This document shows positions 1-9,240 of a stretch of DNA of 64,000 bases, piece after piece; the stretch's first letter is position 1; each line of letters begins with the position of its first letter. The position numbers and the translations under genes were made by a program. Below the pieces are notes generated by a model, which worked only from the letters and a program-made list of their open reading frames with translations, searched no databases and was not told the origin of the DNA. The DNA comes from Saliniramus fredricksonii (GTDB lineage: Bacteria; Pseudomonadota; Alphaproteobacteria; Rhizobiales; Beijerinckiaceae), in the NCBI RefSeq assembly GCF_900094735.1, contig NZ_FMBM01000002.1, forward strand, positions 1,116,001-1,180,000. The letters run 5' to 3'.

Positions 1-2
1 CC

Positions 3-2597
3 AGGCTGGTTGCCGCCGATGGGGATCGCCTTGCGCGCTATCTCGGGCGTATCGGCCTGGAAGGGCCCTGGCTCGGGCTGGTGCGCGGGCCCGAACTCGA
101 CATTGCCGGCCAGGTGGCCATTGATCCTGAAGGGGTGAGCGTAGACGATCTGGCCTTTCGGGCCGGCGCTGCGCAGATAGGCGGCAGCGTGGAGTATCGC
201 GCGCCGCAAATCGGGCAGCGCGGACGTGTGGAGGCTCAGATACGCGCCGACGGCATCGATCTCGAAGATCTGCCGCCCCTCGACGCGGTGCCGCTGACGG
301 CGGGGGAGAACGATCTGGTCATCGGTCTCGTCGCACGCGATGTGCGCCATGGTGACGAGGGGGGCGGTCGCATCGATGCCCGACTGCGCAGCGAAGGTGA
401 GACGCTCGTCGTCGACCGATTCGACATTGCCGGGCTCGCAGGCGCCGAGGCGTCTCTCTCCGGTCGGATCAATCCCGACGGGGCCGGGTTGATTTCAGGA
501 CGGTTGCAGGCTGTGCGCGCGGCGCCGTTGCTGTCGCTGCTCGGGCGCTTTCAGCGCGATGGTCTGGTCGGCCTGGCGCCGCCGTTCATTCGCGAGGGCG
601 GACTCGATCTCGCCATCTCGATCGACCGTCTGCCGCCCGGTGACGAACTCGCCTCCGGGGCGCTGCGGCTGTCGCTGGAGGGCGAGGTCGCCGGCGGACC
701 GTTCAGCGCGACGGCCGCGACCCTGGGCGGGCGCACCGAGTCCTTTCGCTTCTTCCTCGCCACCCGCGATACGCGCGACTGGGTCGATCTCGACCACCCC
801 GCCGTGGCGGGACAATCGTCCAATCTGACCATGGAGATGCGCCGCTCGGGTGCCGATCGCTATGCGGCAACCGCTTCGGGTGACATGGCGGGCCTGCGCT
901 TTCGAACGACGCGGGCCTTGTCGATCGATGCCATCACCCGCGAGATCTGGGACGGCGAGATCCGGCTGAGCAGCGAGGATCTGCGTCCCGCCCTCGGCTT
1001 GTTCGCTCTCGGCGATGCGGGTCTCGATACGGCTCCCGGGGAGATGCGTGTCTCGGTTGCGCGGGAACCCGGCGCCACGCAGCTGGAACTGGACGGACGG
1101 ATCGCCGGCGAGCGTGTGCGCGGCGATCTGCGGCTTGGTCGCGAAACACTGTCCGGCGAACTCGCCGTCGCAGCTCTGTCGCTGCCGGCGCTGATCGACG
1201 TGCTGCTCACCGATACCGGCGGCGATTCGCCGGAGAATGGCTGGAGTGAGGCGCCCTTCGGCCGGGTCGCGCTGCCGTTTCGCAGCGGGCGCATCGGTAT
1301 CAGTGCCGGGAATGTCGCGCTCGGGCGCGGCCAGGTGGCGCGTGAGGCGCAATTCGATCTGGTGCTGCTCACGGATGGTCTCGCGGTCGAGAATTTCGCG
1401 TCGGGGTTCGGCGAAGGTGGGCTTTCAGGAGCCCTCAGTCTGCGCCGCGCCCCCGACGGCCCTCTCGCCGCCGTCGGCGAGGTGGAGTTCTCCGGTTTGT
1501 CGGCACAGGCCCTGATGCCGGACGCACCGTTCTCGGCGCAACTGACCGGCGCGCTGGATTTCGGGGCATCGGGCGAGAGCCTCGCCGGCGCCATTGCCGA
1601 TCTCTCCGGCGGCGGTAACCTGCTCCTTGAAGACCTGGTCGTGACAGGTATGGCGCCCGATGCGATCACGCTTGGCCTGGAACGGGCGCTCAGGGAAGAG
1701 GATCCGCTCGGCGGGCGGCGCCTGCAGGGGCATGTCGAGAGTGCTCTCGACGACGATATTTTCGACGCTGACACCGTCACCGCGCCGGTGACGCTGGTTG
1801 GAGGCAGCCTGCGGCTCGAACCACTTGCCGTGCCGGATCCGAATACGGAGGAGGCCGGATGGCGTGGGGCGGCGGCCTTCGATCTGATCGCGGGCGGCGT
1901 CGATATTCGCGGCAGCCTGCGTGCTGCATCGGCGCCTCCAGGCTGGAGCGGCCCGGCGCCACGCATCACGCTCGGCTGGACCGGCGCCGTCGGTGCGATG
2001 ACGCGCGATGTCGATACCGGGCCGCTGACCAATGGCGTCGCACAGATCGTGCTGCAGCGCGAGCTCGACCGAATCGAGGCATTCGAGCGCGAGGCAGGCG
2101 AGCGCACGCGACGCCTTGAACAATTGCGGATGGAGCGTGCCCGCGAGGCGGCACGGCAGGAATGGGAGGCGCTGCTCGAGGAGCGCGCCCGCCGCGCGGC
2201 GGAAGTGCGACCGGCTGTCATCGAGGCCGCGCAGGCTATCGCTCGCGCGCGCCGCGCAGAGATCGAGGCGCAACGTGCCGCAGAGGAAGAAGCGCGGCGC
2301 GCACAGGAAGAGGCCGAGCGCCTCGCGGCAGAAGAGGCCGCCCGCGCAGAGGAGGAAGCCCGTCTTGCGCGCGAGGAGGCAGCACGCGCAGCCGAGGCCG
2401 AGGCGGCGCGTCAGGCCGAGGCGGCTGCGCAGGAAGCCGAGCGCACGCGCATGCAGGACGATATCCGCCGGTTGCTCGAACGCGAGCGCGAGCGCGATTT
2501 CTGGCCCGGCTTGTTCGAGGATGGCTCTCCCGGCAGCGGGGACGAGGCGCCAATGCTGCTGCTGCCACCCGGCTTCGCCGATCCAGCGAGCAACTGA
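3..2597 (+). CDS. AsmA/TamB-like envelope protein, 3' part (5' end outside window)
   Basis: The reading frame is already open at the first complete codon, so this is the C-terminal ~864 residues of a longer protein. Long stretches of alternating short beta-strand text (repeated GxLxG and LRLEPL-like patterns) match the AsmA family C-terminal repeat region. AsmA/TamB-type proteins are inner-membrane-anchored periplasmic bridges that influence outer-membrane biogenesis and lipid transport. From about visible residue 680 to 830 the sequence changes to a charged Ala/Glu/Arg helix, a predicted long coiled coil that is not part of a standard AsmA domain, and ends in a short Trp/Phe/Pro tail. The family assignment is by pattern, not by search. 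Confidence 0.75.
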   Translation, partial: RLVAADGDRLARYLGRIGLEGPWLGLVRGPELDIAGQVAIDPEGVSVDDLAFRAGAAQIGGSVEYRAPQIGQRGRVEAQIRADGIDLEDLPPLDAVPLTAGENDLVIGLVARDVRHGDEGGGRIDARLRSEGETLVVDRFDIAGLAGAEASLSGRINPDGAGLISGRLQAVRAAPLLSLLGRFQRDGLVGLAPPFIREGGLDLAISIDRLPPGDELASGALRLSLEGEVAGGPFSATAATLGGRTESFRFFLATRDTRDWVDLDHPAVAGQSSNLTMEMRRSGADRYAATASGDMAGLRFRTTRALSIDAITREIWDGEIRLSSEDLRPALGLFALGDAGLDTAPGEMRVSVAREPGATQLELDGRIAGERVRGDLRLGRETLSGELAVAALSLPALIDVLLTDTGGDSPENGWSEAPFGRVALPFRSGRIGISAGNVALGRGQVAREAQFDLVLLTDGLAVENFASGFGEGGLSGALSLRRAPDGPLAAVGEVEFSGLSAQALMPDAPFSAQLTGALDFGASGESLAGAIADLSGGGNLLLEDLVVTGMAPDAITLGLERALREEDPLGGRRLQGHVESALDDDIFDADTVTAPVTLVGGSLRLEPLAVPDPNTEEAGWRGAAAFDLIAGGVDIRGSLRAASAPPGWSGPAPRITLGWTGAVGAMTRDVDTGPLTNGVAQIVLQRELDRIEAFEREAGERTRRLEQLRMERAREAARQEWEALLEERARRAAEVRPAVIEAAQAIARARRAEIEAQRAAEEEARRAQEEAERLAAEEAARAEEEARLAREEAARAAEAEAARQAEAAAQEAERTRMQDDIRRLLERERERDFWPGLFEDGSPGSGDEAPMLLLPPGFADPASN

Positions 2598-2690
2598 AGA
2601 GCGCAGGATACACGTAAAAAAACAACTCTTAATATTGAGTCCTCTGGCTCCTGTCCCGGAACTCATGATTTTTCTACAAAAGCGGGCATA

Positions 2691-2719
2691 TTGATCGCGT
2701 TATGTAATTTTCTTTTAAG
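2691..2719 (+). promoter_or_regulatory. Candidate sigma-70-like promoter for the chemoreceptor
   Basis: TTGATC at 2691 and TTTAAG at 2714 are separated by 17 bp in an AT-rich gap (2598-2779) that contrasts with the GC-rich genes around it. They lie 60 bp upstream of the chemoreceptor ATG. The match is partial. Confidence 0.35.
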
Positions 2720-2779
2720 TGATCACGCATATTGCGCTGCGTCAACGCACCTTCCCTTGCGTGATGCAGGAGCTGATTC

Positions 2780-4484
2780 ATGGCCAGACAAGCCACTTCC
2801 GCGATCCCGGCCTTTACCGTCGGTGGTCGCTTCTATCTCGTGATCACGATCGCGTTTTTTCGCACTCCTCAGCCTCGCCATCGTTGGCGCGGCGCGCTTC
2901 TCCGGTGCCTTGTGGTCGGCCAAACAGCAGGAGCTGGTGAATATTACCGACTCTGCCGCGAGCATCGTCGCCGACTTCCACCAGAAGGCTTTGCGCGGCG
3001 AACTCAGCATGGAAGAAGCCAAGGCGCGGGCCGCCGATGCGCTGCGTCCGATCCGCTATGCCGATGACGAGTATTTCTTCATCCACGGCTATGATGCGGT
3101 CACCGTGATGCATCCGATGGTGCCGGCGATGGAAGGCACCGATCAGAGCGGGCTGCGCCTGCCGGACGGACGCTCCATCATCCTTGAGCTCGCCGATCTC
3201 GCGCGCGCCGGTGGTGGCTTCTTCGAATATGACTGGCCGCTGGTGCCTGGCGGCGAGGAGGAGGCGCTGAAGGTTGCCTATGTGGTCGGTTTCGAGCCCT
3301 GGGAATGGACCATCGGCACGGGTGTCTTCGTCCACGATGTCGAGACCGCGATCGCCGACAGCCGCAATATCTTCCTTGCGATCGCCGGCTTTGCCGGGAT
3401 GATCCTTGTTGCGCTCGGCATCGTGCTCGCCCGCGGGATCACCCGGCCCCTGCGGCGGCTCGGGCAGGGGATGCAGTCCCTTGCGCGCGGCGAGCTGGAT
3501 ACGACCATCGAGGGGGTCTCGCGGCGCGACGAGGTCGGCGAGATGGCCGAATCGGTCCGGATCTTCAAGGAAGCGCTCGTCGCCAAGCGCGACGCGGATG
3601 CGCGCCTTGCGCAGGAGACCCAGGCAAAGGAACGGCGCGCCGAGGCCCTCGACAGGCTGCTGCGCGGGTTCGAAGAGACCGTCTCCGATCTTTCGCGCGA
3701 GCTTTCGGCCGCATCCGCCGCCATGCAGGATACGGCGAAAGGCATGCATCACACGGCTGATCAGACCAATGGCCGCGCCTTGTCCGTCGCCAGCGCAGCC
3801 GAGCAGACCTCGGCGAATGTGCAGGCCGTGGCTTCGGCGACCGAACAGCTCAACGCGTCCGTGCGCGAAATCGGCCAGCAGGTGACGCAATCGGCTCAGA
3901 TCGCCGACACGGCGGTGGATCAGGTGCGTCAGACCGATCAGGTCGCGCGCAGTCTCGCCAGCGGTGCCCAGAAGATCGGCGAGATCGTCTCCCTGATCAA
4001 TGGCATTGCCGGCCAGACCAACCTGCTGGCGCTCAACGCCACCATCGAGGCAGCCCGAGCGGGCGAGGCGGGTAAGGGGTTTGCCGTCGTCGCGGCGGAG
4101 GTAAAGAACCTGGCCGACCAGACCGCCAAGGCCACGGAAGAGATCGCCAGCCACATCTCCCAGATTCAGGGTGTTACCGAGGAGGTCGTGACTGCGGTCA
4201 CGGATATCGGTGGCGTGATCGACCGTATGAAGGAAATCTCCACCGCGATTTCGGCCGCGATGGAAGAGCAGGGCGCGGCGACCAACGAGATTGCCCGTAA
4301 CGTCCAGGAGGCGGCGAAGGGGACCGGTGAGGTCACCGAATCGATCGAGATGGTGAAGGCCGGTGCCGGCGAGACGCAGGGTGCCGCAGATTCGGTGCTC
4401 AGTGCCGCGACGGATCTGTCCGCGCGCTCATCCGGCCTCGGCCGCGAGGTCGATTCCTTCCTGAAGGCCGTACGCGCTGCGTGA
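2780..4484 (+). CDS. Methyl-accepting chemotaxis protein, frameshifted at a T6 run
   Basis: Membrane chemoreceptor that signals to CheA through CheW. ATG at 2780 follows an AGGAG ribosome site at 2768 and opens the N-terminal segment and first membrane helix. The frame then breaks in a run of six T at 2855-2860. Removing one T joins it cleanly to ...[15 protein letters not shown] and the rest of the protein. After correction the order is TM1, a small Cache-type sensor ([17 protein letters not shown]), TM2 (near 3366-3430), HAMP, and a complete cytoplasmic signalling hairpin with the conserved tip [19 protein letters not shown]. No C-terminal CheR-tethering pentapeptide is seen. Without correction only a TTG start at 2910 is available, which would lose TM1. 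Either a sequence error or a recent inactivation. Confidence 0.85.
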
Positions 4485-4513
4485 CCTGAACCAGGCCTCA
4501 CCATTCGAAAGAA

Positions 4514-4545
4514 AAGCGCCGCAGATCGTGTGATCTGCGGCGCTT
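4514..4545. terminator. Bidirectional hairpin terminator
   Basis: A perfect 14-bp inverted repeat (AAGCGCCGCAGATC, GTGT loop) with A- and T-rich edges lies between the convergent chemoreceptor and hydrolase genes and can serve both. Confidence 0.75.
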
Positions 4546-4585
4546 CATTCATTCGGGAACCGCATCCTGCGGTTCGATGAGGGGG

Positions 4586-5368
4586 TCATCCCCGCGAAGA
4601 GGCCGTATCGACGCTGTCGGCGGGATCGGCAATCGCGGCATCGTTCGCGGGAGTCCCGTCGGGCTGGTGTGCGATCGCCGCCGGAGCCTCCCGGCTTTCC
4701 ACGGGCGCCTCGCTCCTGCTTGTCGGCTTGGGGCCGAGACGATTGTCAAGATAGGCACCGACCTGCACCATCAGATCATCGACCTTGCCGTCGAAGAAGT
4801 GGTTTGCGCCTTCCACGACGGTATGTTCGATCCTGATGCCCTTTTGCGTCTTCACCTTCTCGATGACGCCCATCACTTCCTTGACCGGCGAGACCCGGTC
4901 CTCGGAGCCGTGGACGAACAGGCCGGAGGAGGGGCAGGGGGCGAGGAACGAGAAATCGTAGCGATTGGCCATGGCCCCGATCGAGATGAAGCCCTCGATC
5001 TCCGGGCGGCGCATCAGGAGTTGCATGCCGATCCAGGCGCCGAAGCTCACACCGGCGATCCAGCAGGCGCGGGCATCCGGGTTCATGGTCTGCGCCCAGT
5101 CGAGCGCCGCCGCCGCATCCGACAGCTCGCCCGCGCCGTGATCGAAGGCTCCCTGTGAACGCCCGACACCGCGCGAATTGAAGCGCAGGACCGAAAAGCC
5201 GCGATCCACGAAATCGTAGAACAGGTTGTAGACGATCTGGTTGTTCATCGTCCCGCCGAATTGCGGGTGGGGATGAAGCACGATGGCGATCGGTGCGTTT
5301 TTCTTCTTGGCGGGCTGGTATCGCCCCTCCAGTCGACCGGCGGGGCCGGCGAAGATCACCTCAGGCAT
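4586..5368 (-). CDS. Alpha/beta hydrolase
   Basis: Cytosolic hydrolase of about 260 residues, of the dienelactone hydrolase/COG2945 type. The visible features are an early HPHPQFGG oxyanion-region motif, an FNSRGVGRS strand-turn, the nucleophile elbow GVSFGAWIG, an acidic residue in VHGSEDRVSP and the final His in EGANHFF. Together these make a full Ser-Asp-His triad. A variable Ala/Pro/Asp tail follows the catalytic domain. I chose ATG 5368 because AGAGGA stands just upstream; the longer frame to 5467 has no comparable site. Substrate is unknown. It is transcribed away from the suf operon and shares the intergenic region holding the iron-box-like palindromes. Confidence 0.85.
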   Translation of the reverse strand: MPEVIFAGPAGRLEGRYQPAKKKNAPIAIVLHPHPQFGGTMNNQIVYNLFYDFVDRGFSVLRFNSRGVGRSQGAFDHGAGELSDAAAALDWAQTMNPDARACWIAGVSFGAWIGMQLLMRRPEIEGFISIGAMANRYDFSFLAPCPSSGLFVHGSEDRVSPVKEVMGVIEKVKTQKGIRIEHTVVEGANHFFDGKVDDLMVQVGAYLDNRLGPKPTSRSEAPVESREAPAAIAHQPDGTPANDAAIADPADSVDTASSRG

Positions 5369-5538
5369 GCATATTCCTCTTTGAACGCCGTGCAGCGCAG
5401 CCGCATCGTCGCGCGCCGTGGCTACACCAAACACTTTCGTCAGCGCTTTCCCGTGAGACATACGCAAAAGCGCGTATAAAAACTGCCGGATTGCCCTGCG
5501 AAGCCTTGACTTCCGACCGGGAGGCTCCCTAAATCCGC

Positions 5539-5575
5539 CTTAGAATTATTCTAAGCCGTTAGAATGATTCCAAAC
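5539..5575. promoter_or_regulatory. Two tandem Irr/ICE-like palindromes before the suf operon
   Basis: CTTAGAATTATTCTAAG at 5539-5555 is a perfect 8-1-8 palindrome. A second, 6-of-8 copy (GTTAGAAT-G-ATTCCAAA) begins at 5558, giving a centre-to-centre distance of 19 bp, close to two helical turns. The core matches the known alphaproteobacterial iron control element TTTAGAAnnnTTCTAAA bound by Irr. A TTGACT hexamer lies at 5506, so bound protein would cover the promoter/start region. In the rest of the 350-bp gap (5369-5719) I see only the AAGGAG site at 5700. Confidence 0.65.
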
Positions 5576-5719
5576 TGTGGTCGCTCCCGGATCGCGTCAC
5601 CGTTATGTGGTGGGCGGTCCTTAGCATGGCAAGCGGGGGCGAATGCAAGAATTTCGTGATGCGAAACGCTTTTTTCGCATCTTTGACAGCCTTCGATAGC
5701 AAGGAGCCCTCGGCTCGAT

Positions 5720-6889
5720 ATGGACATGACCAACCGCACCTATCTCGATTACAACGCCACGGCGCCGATGCGGCCGCAGGCGCGGGATATGCTCGTGCGC
5801 GTTCTGGGTGATGTCGGAAACGCTTCTTCCGTGCATCGCGAAGGGCGCGCCGCGCGTGGGATTATCGAGACGGCGCGCGACCGCGTCGCGGATCTGGTCG
5901 GCGGGCGGGGGAAGCACGTCATCTTCACGGGATCGGGCTCCGAGGCCAACAATCTGGTGCTGGCGCCGGGCTTTCGGCGCGTCGATGGCGCGCCTGCACA
6001 GACGCTTCTCGTCGGCGCCGGGGAGCATCCCTGCGTGCTCGAAGGCCATCGCTTCGACCCGGGGGCGGTGGAGCATATCCCGCTCCGTGCCGACGGTCTG
6101 GTCGATCTCGCCTGGCTGGAAGCGCGGCTGGCGGATCTCGGCGGCGCACCGGTGCTGGTCTCGATCCAGCTCGCCAACAACGAAACCGGTGCGATCCAGC
6201 CGGTCGCCGAGGCGGCTTCGCTGGTGCGCGCGGCGGGTGGGCTGATGCATTGCGACGCCGTGCAGGCGGCGGGCAAGATCGGGATCGATATCGATGCGCT
6301 CGGCGTTGACGCCCTGACGCTTTCGGCTCACAAGCTCGGCGGTCCGCAGGGTGTCGGTGCGCTGGTTCTCGCCGGCGAGGGCTATGTGCTCGACCGGCTG
6401 GTGCGCGGCGGCGGGCAGGAGCGCAACTGGCGCGCCGGTACGGAGAATGTCGCGGGCATCGCGGCCTTCGGCGAGGCAGCGCGGGTGGCGCGCGAAGCGC
6501 TCGGCGAAGAGGAGTCCCGGCTGCGGGATCTGCGGGCGGAGTTCGAGACGGCGATCCGTGAAAACTGCCCGGATGCGGTGATCTTCTCGGAAAACGCACC
6601 GCGCCTGCCCAATACCATTCTCTTCGCCGTCCCCGGCAAGCGGGCCGAGACGGCGCTGATCGCGCTCGATCTGAATGGCGCGGCGCTCTCTTCGGGCTCC
6701 GCCTGTTCCTCGGGCAAGGTGAAATCTTCGCATGTTCTGGAGGCGATGGGGGTCTCTCCTGCGCTGGCAGAATCTGCGTTGCGGCTGAGTTTCGGTTGGA
6801 ACACGCAAAAAGACGCGGTGACACACTTCACAGCGGCCTTTGCGAGACTACTTTCGAATCGAAACCAAAATTCGGAATGCGCGGCATAG
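5720..6889 (+). CDS. Cysteine desulfurase (IscS/NifS type), first gene of suf operon
   Basis: PLP enzyme that takes sulfur from L-cysteine as a persulfide for Fe-S cluster assembly. The 389-residue protein shows TYLDYNATAP at the N terminus, the cofactor-binding SAHKLGGPQG with Lys205, and the flexible catalytic loop SSGSACSSGKV with Cys329. The SGSACSSG loop is of the IscS/NifS group, whereas the operon's second desulfurase is SufS-type. AAGGAG at 5700 supports ATG 5720. In many alphaproteobacteria an iscR regulator precedes this gene; none is present here and the gene is first behind the palindromic iron-box-like sites. Confidence 0.9.
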   Translation: MDMTNRTYLDYNATAPMRPQARDMLVRVLGDVGNASSVHREGRAARGIIETARDRVADLVGGRGKHVIFTGSGSEANNLVLAPGFRRVDGAPAQTLLVGAGEHPCVLEGHRFDPGAVEHIPLRADGLVDLAWLEARLADLGGAPVLVSIQLANNETGAIQPVAEAASLVRAAGGLMHCDAVQAAGKIGIDIDALGVDALTLSAHKLGGPQGVGALVLAGEGYVLDRLVRGGGQERNWRAGTENVAGIAAFGEAARVAREALGEEESRLRDLRAEFETAIRENCPDAVIFSENAPRLPNTILFAVPGKRAETALIALDLNGAALSSGSACSSGKVKSSHVLEAMGVSPALAESALRLSFGWNTQKDAVTHFTAAFARLLSNRNQNSECAA

Positions 6890-6954
6890 GCCGCGTGTCG
6901 ACAGGTTGTTCAACGGCCAATCCGCGGCCCTTGAAGCCGTGAGAGGAGGGTGAA

Positions 6955-8427
6955 ATGCCTGCAGTGCAGGAAACAATCGATCGCGTTAAGGAAATCGACG
7001 TCGATCAGTACAAGTATGGCTTCGAGACCATCATCGAGATGGAGAAGGCCCCCAAGGGCTTGAGCGAAGACATCATCCGCTTCATTTCGGCCAAGAAGGA
7101 AGAGCCGGAATGGATGCTGGAATGGCGCCTCGACGCCTATCGCCGGTGGCTCACCATGCAGGAGCCGGACTGGGCGCGCGTCAGCTATCCCAAGATCGAC
7201 TTCAACGACATCTACTATTACGCCGCCCCGAAGTCGAACGAGGCGCCGAAGTCGCTCGACGAGGTCGATCCGGAAATTCTCAAGACCTACGAGAAGCTCG
7301 GCATTCCGCTGCGTGAGCAGGAAATGCTCGCCGGTATTGCTCCCGAGAACCGGGTTGCGGTCGATGCCGTGTTCGATTCCGTCTCCGTCGCCACGACCTT
7401 CAAGAAGGAACTGGCTGAGGCGGGCGTGATCTTCTGCTCGATCTCGGAAGCCGTGCGGGAATATCCCGAACTGGTGAAAAAGTATCTCGGCACCGTCGTG
7501 CCCAAGAGCGACAACTACTATGCCGCGCTGAACTCCGCCGTCTTCACCGACGGGTCGTTTGTCTATGTGCCGCCGGGCGTGCGCTGCCCGATGGAGCTCT
7601 CGACCTATTTCCGCATCAACGAGAAGAATACCGGCCAGTTCGAGCGCACGCTGATCATCGCCGACGAGGGCGCCTATGTCAGCTATCTCGAAGGCTGCAC
7701 GGCGCCCCAGCGCGACGAGAATCAGCTTCACGCCGCCGTGGTCGAGCTCGTGACGCTTGATGAAGCGGAGATCAAGTATTCCACCGTGCAGAACTGGTAT
7801 CCTGGTGATGCCGAGGGCAAGGGCGGGATCTATAATTTCGTCACCAAGCGCGGCGATTGCCGGGGCAAGAACTCGGTCATCACCTGGACCCAGGTCGAGA
7901 CCGGCTCCGCCATCACCTGGAAATACCCGTCCTGCATCCTGCGCGGTGACGGTTCGCGCGGCGAGTTCTATTCCATCGCCGTGTCGAACGGGCGCCAGCA
8001 GATCGATTCCGGCACCAAGATGATCCATCTGGGCAAGAACACCACCAGCCGGATCATCTCCAAGGGCATCTCGGCTGGTCACTCCGAGAATACCTATCGC
8101 GGCCTCGTCTCGGCGCATCGCAAGGCGTCGAACTCGCGCAACTTCACCAATTGCGACAGCCTGCTGATCGGCAACAATTGCGGCGCGCATACGGTGCCGT
8201 ATATCGAGAGCAAGAACGCCTCCGCCGTGTTCGAGCACGAGGCGACCACCTCCAAGATCTCCGAGGACCAGCTATTCTACTGCATGCAGCGCGGGCTCGA
8301 CGAGGAGGAAGCGGTGGCGCTGATCGTCAACGGCTTCGTCAAGGACGTGCTGCAGAAGCTCCCGATGGAATTCGCCGTCGAGGCGCAGAAGCTGATCTCG
8401 ATCTCGCTGGAAGGCTCCGTCGGCTGA
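6955..8427 (+). CDS. sufB: Fe-S cluster assembly scaffold SufB
   Basis: Central component of the SufBCD scaffold, on which Fe-S clusters are built in the cytosol. The 490-residue length and text such as [28 protein letters not shown] and [23 protein letters not shown] are characteristic of SufB. The latter includes the Cys-containing C-terminal region involved in cluster assembly at the SufB-SufD interface. A GAGGAGGG site sits directly before ATG 6955. It is followed by sufC after 58 bp, in the usual order. Confidence 0.97.
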   Translation: MPAVQETIDRVKEIDVDQYKYGFETIIEMEKAPKGLSEDIIRFISAKKEEPEWMLEWRLDAYRRWLTMQEPDWARVSYPKIDFNDIYYYAAPKSNEAPKSLDEVDPEILKTYEKLGIPLREQEMLAGIAPENRVAVDAVFDSVSVATTFKKELAEAGVIFCSISEAVREYPELVKKYLGTVVPKSDNYYAALNSAVFTDGSFVYVPPGVRCPMELSTYFRINEKNTGQFERTLIIADEGAYVSYLEGCTAPQRDENQLHAAVVELVTLDEAEIKYSTVQNWYPGDAEGKGGIYNFVTKRGDCRGKNSVITWTQVETGSAITWKYPSCILRGDGSRGEFYSIAVSNGRQQIDSGTKMIHLGKNTTSRIISKGISAGHSENTYRGLVSAHRKASNSRNFTNCDSLLIGNNCGAHTVPYIESKNASAVFEHEATTSKISEDQLFYCMQRGLDEEEAVALIVNGFVKDVLQKLPMEFAVEAQKLISISLEGSVG

Positions 8428-8485
8428 AGGCAGCGCCCCAGGGGCGCGCCACCGACGTATCAACGATCTGAAGGACGGAAAGAAC

Positions 8486-9238
8486 ATGTTGGAAATCAAG
8501 AACCTCGTTGTCGAAATCGAGGGTAACCGCATCCTCAACGGGCTCGATCTCACCGTGAATAACGGCGAGATCGCCGCGATCATGGGCCCCAACGGCTCGG
8601 GCAAGTCGACGCTCTCCTATGTCGTAGCCGGCAAGGAGGAGTATGAGGTGCTCGACGGCGAGATCATTCTCGACGGCCAGAACGTGCTGGAAATGGAGCC
8701 CTCCGAGCGCGCCGCCGCCGGCGTCTTCCTGGCTTTCCAGTATCCGCTGGAAATCCCGGGCGTCGCCACGATGACCTTCCTCAAGGCCGCGCTCAACGCC
8801 CAGCGCAAGTCTCGTGGTGAGGCCGAGCTGACCACGCCCGACTTCATCAAGCGCGTCAACGCTGCCGCGCAGCAGCTCGAAATCCCCAAGGACATGCTCA
8901 AGCGCGCTCTTAATGTCGGCTTTTCCGGCGGTGAGAAGAAGCGCATGGAGATCCTCCAGATGGCGCTGCTCGAGCCGCGTTTCTGCATCCTCGACGAGAC
9001 CGATTCCGGCCTCGACATCGACGCGCTGCGCATCGCGGCGGAAGGCGTCAACGCCCTGCGTTCGCCGGATCGCTCCTTCCTGGTGATCACCCACTACCAG
9101 CGCCTGCTCAACTACATCGTGCCCGACAGCGTCCACGTGATGGCGGGCGGCAAGATCGTGAAGTCTGGCGGCAAGGAGCTCGCGATCGAGCTCGAGGCCA
9201 ATGGCTATGCCGATTACAAGGCGCAGGAGGCCGCGTGA
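8486..9238 (+). CDS. sufC: Fe-S cluster assembly ATPase SufC
   Basis: ABC-type ATPase that drives conformational change in the SufBCD complex. The 250-residue protein has Walker A GPNGSGKST (Lys40), a Q-loop in LAFQYPLEIPG, the signature FSGGEKKRMEI, Walker B CILDETDSGLD and the switch His in VITHYQRLL. No membrane segments are present, as expected for SufC. ATG 8486 follows GGACGGAAAG. Its stop overlaps the region where sufD begins. Confidence 0.97.
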   Translation: MLEIKNLVVEIEGNRILNGLDLTVNNGEIAAIMGPNGSGKSTLSYVVAGKEEYEVLDGEIILDGQNVLEMEPSERAAAGVFLAFQYPLEIPGVATMTFLKAALNAQRKSRGEAELTTPDFIKRVNAAAQQLEIPKDMLKRALNVGFSGGEKKRMEILQMALLEPRFCILDETDSGLDIDALRIAAEGVNALRSPDRSFLVITHYQRLLNYIVPDSVHVMAGGKIVKSGGKELAIELEANGYADYKAQEAA

Positions 9239-9240
9239 TC

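Noticed and set aside
495-1352. Long minus-strand reading frame inside the AsmA-like gene
   Set aside because: Arg/Gln-rich nonsense composition typical of the reverse of a GC-rich gene; the plus-strand frame is continuous and family-like.
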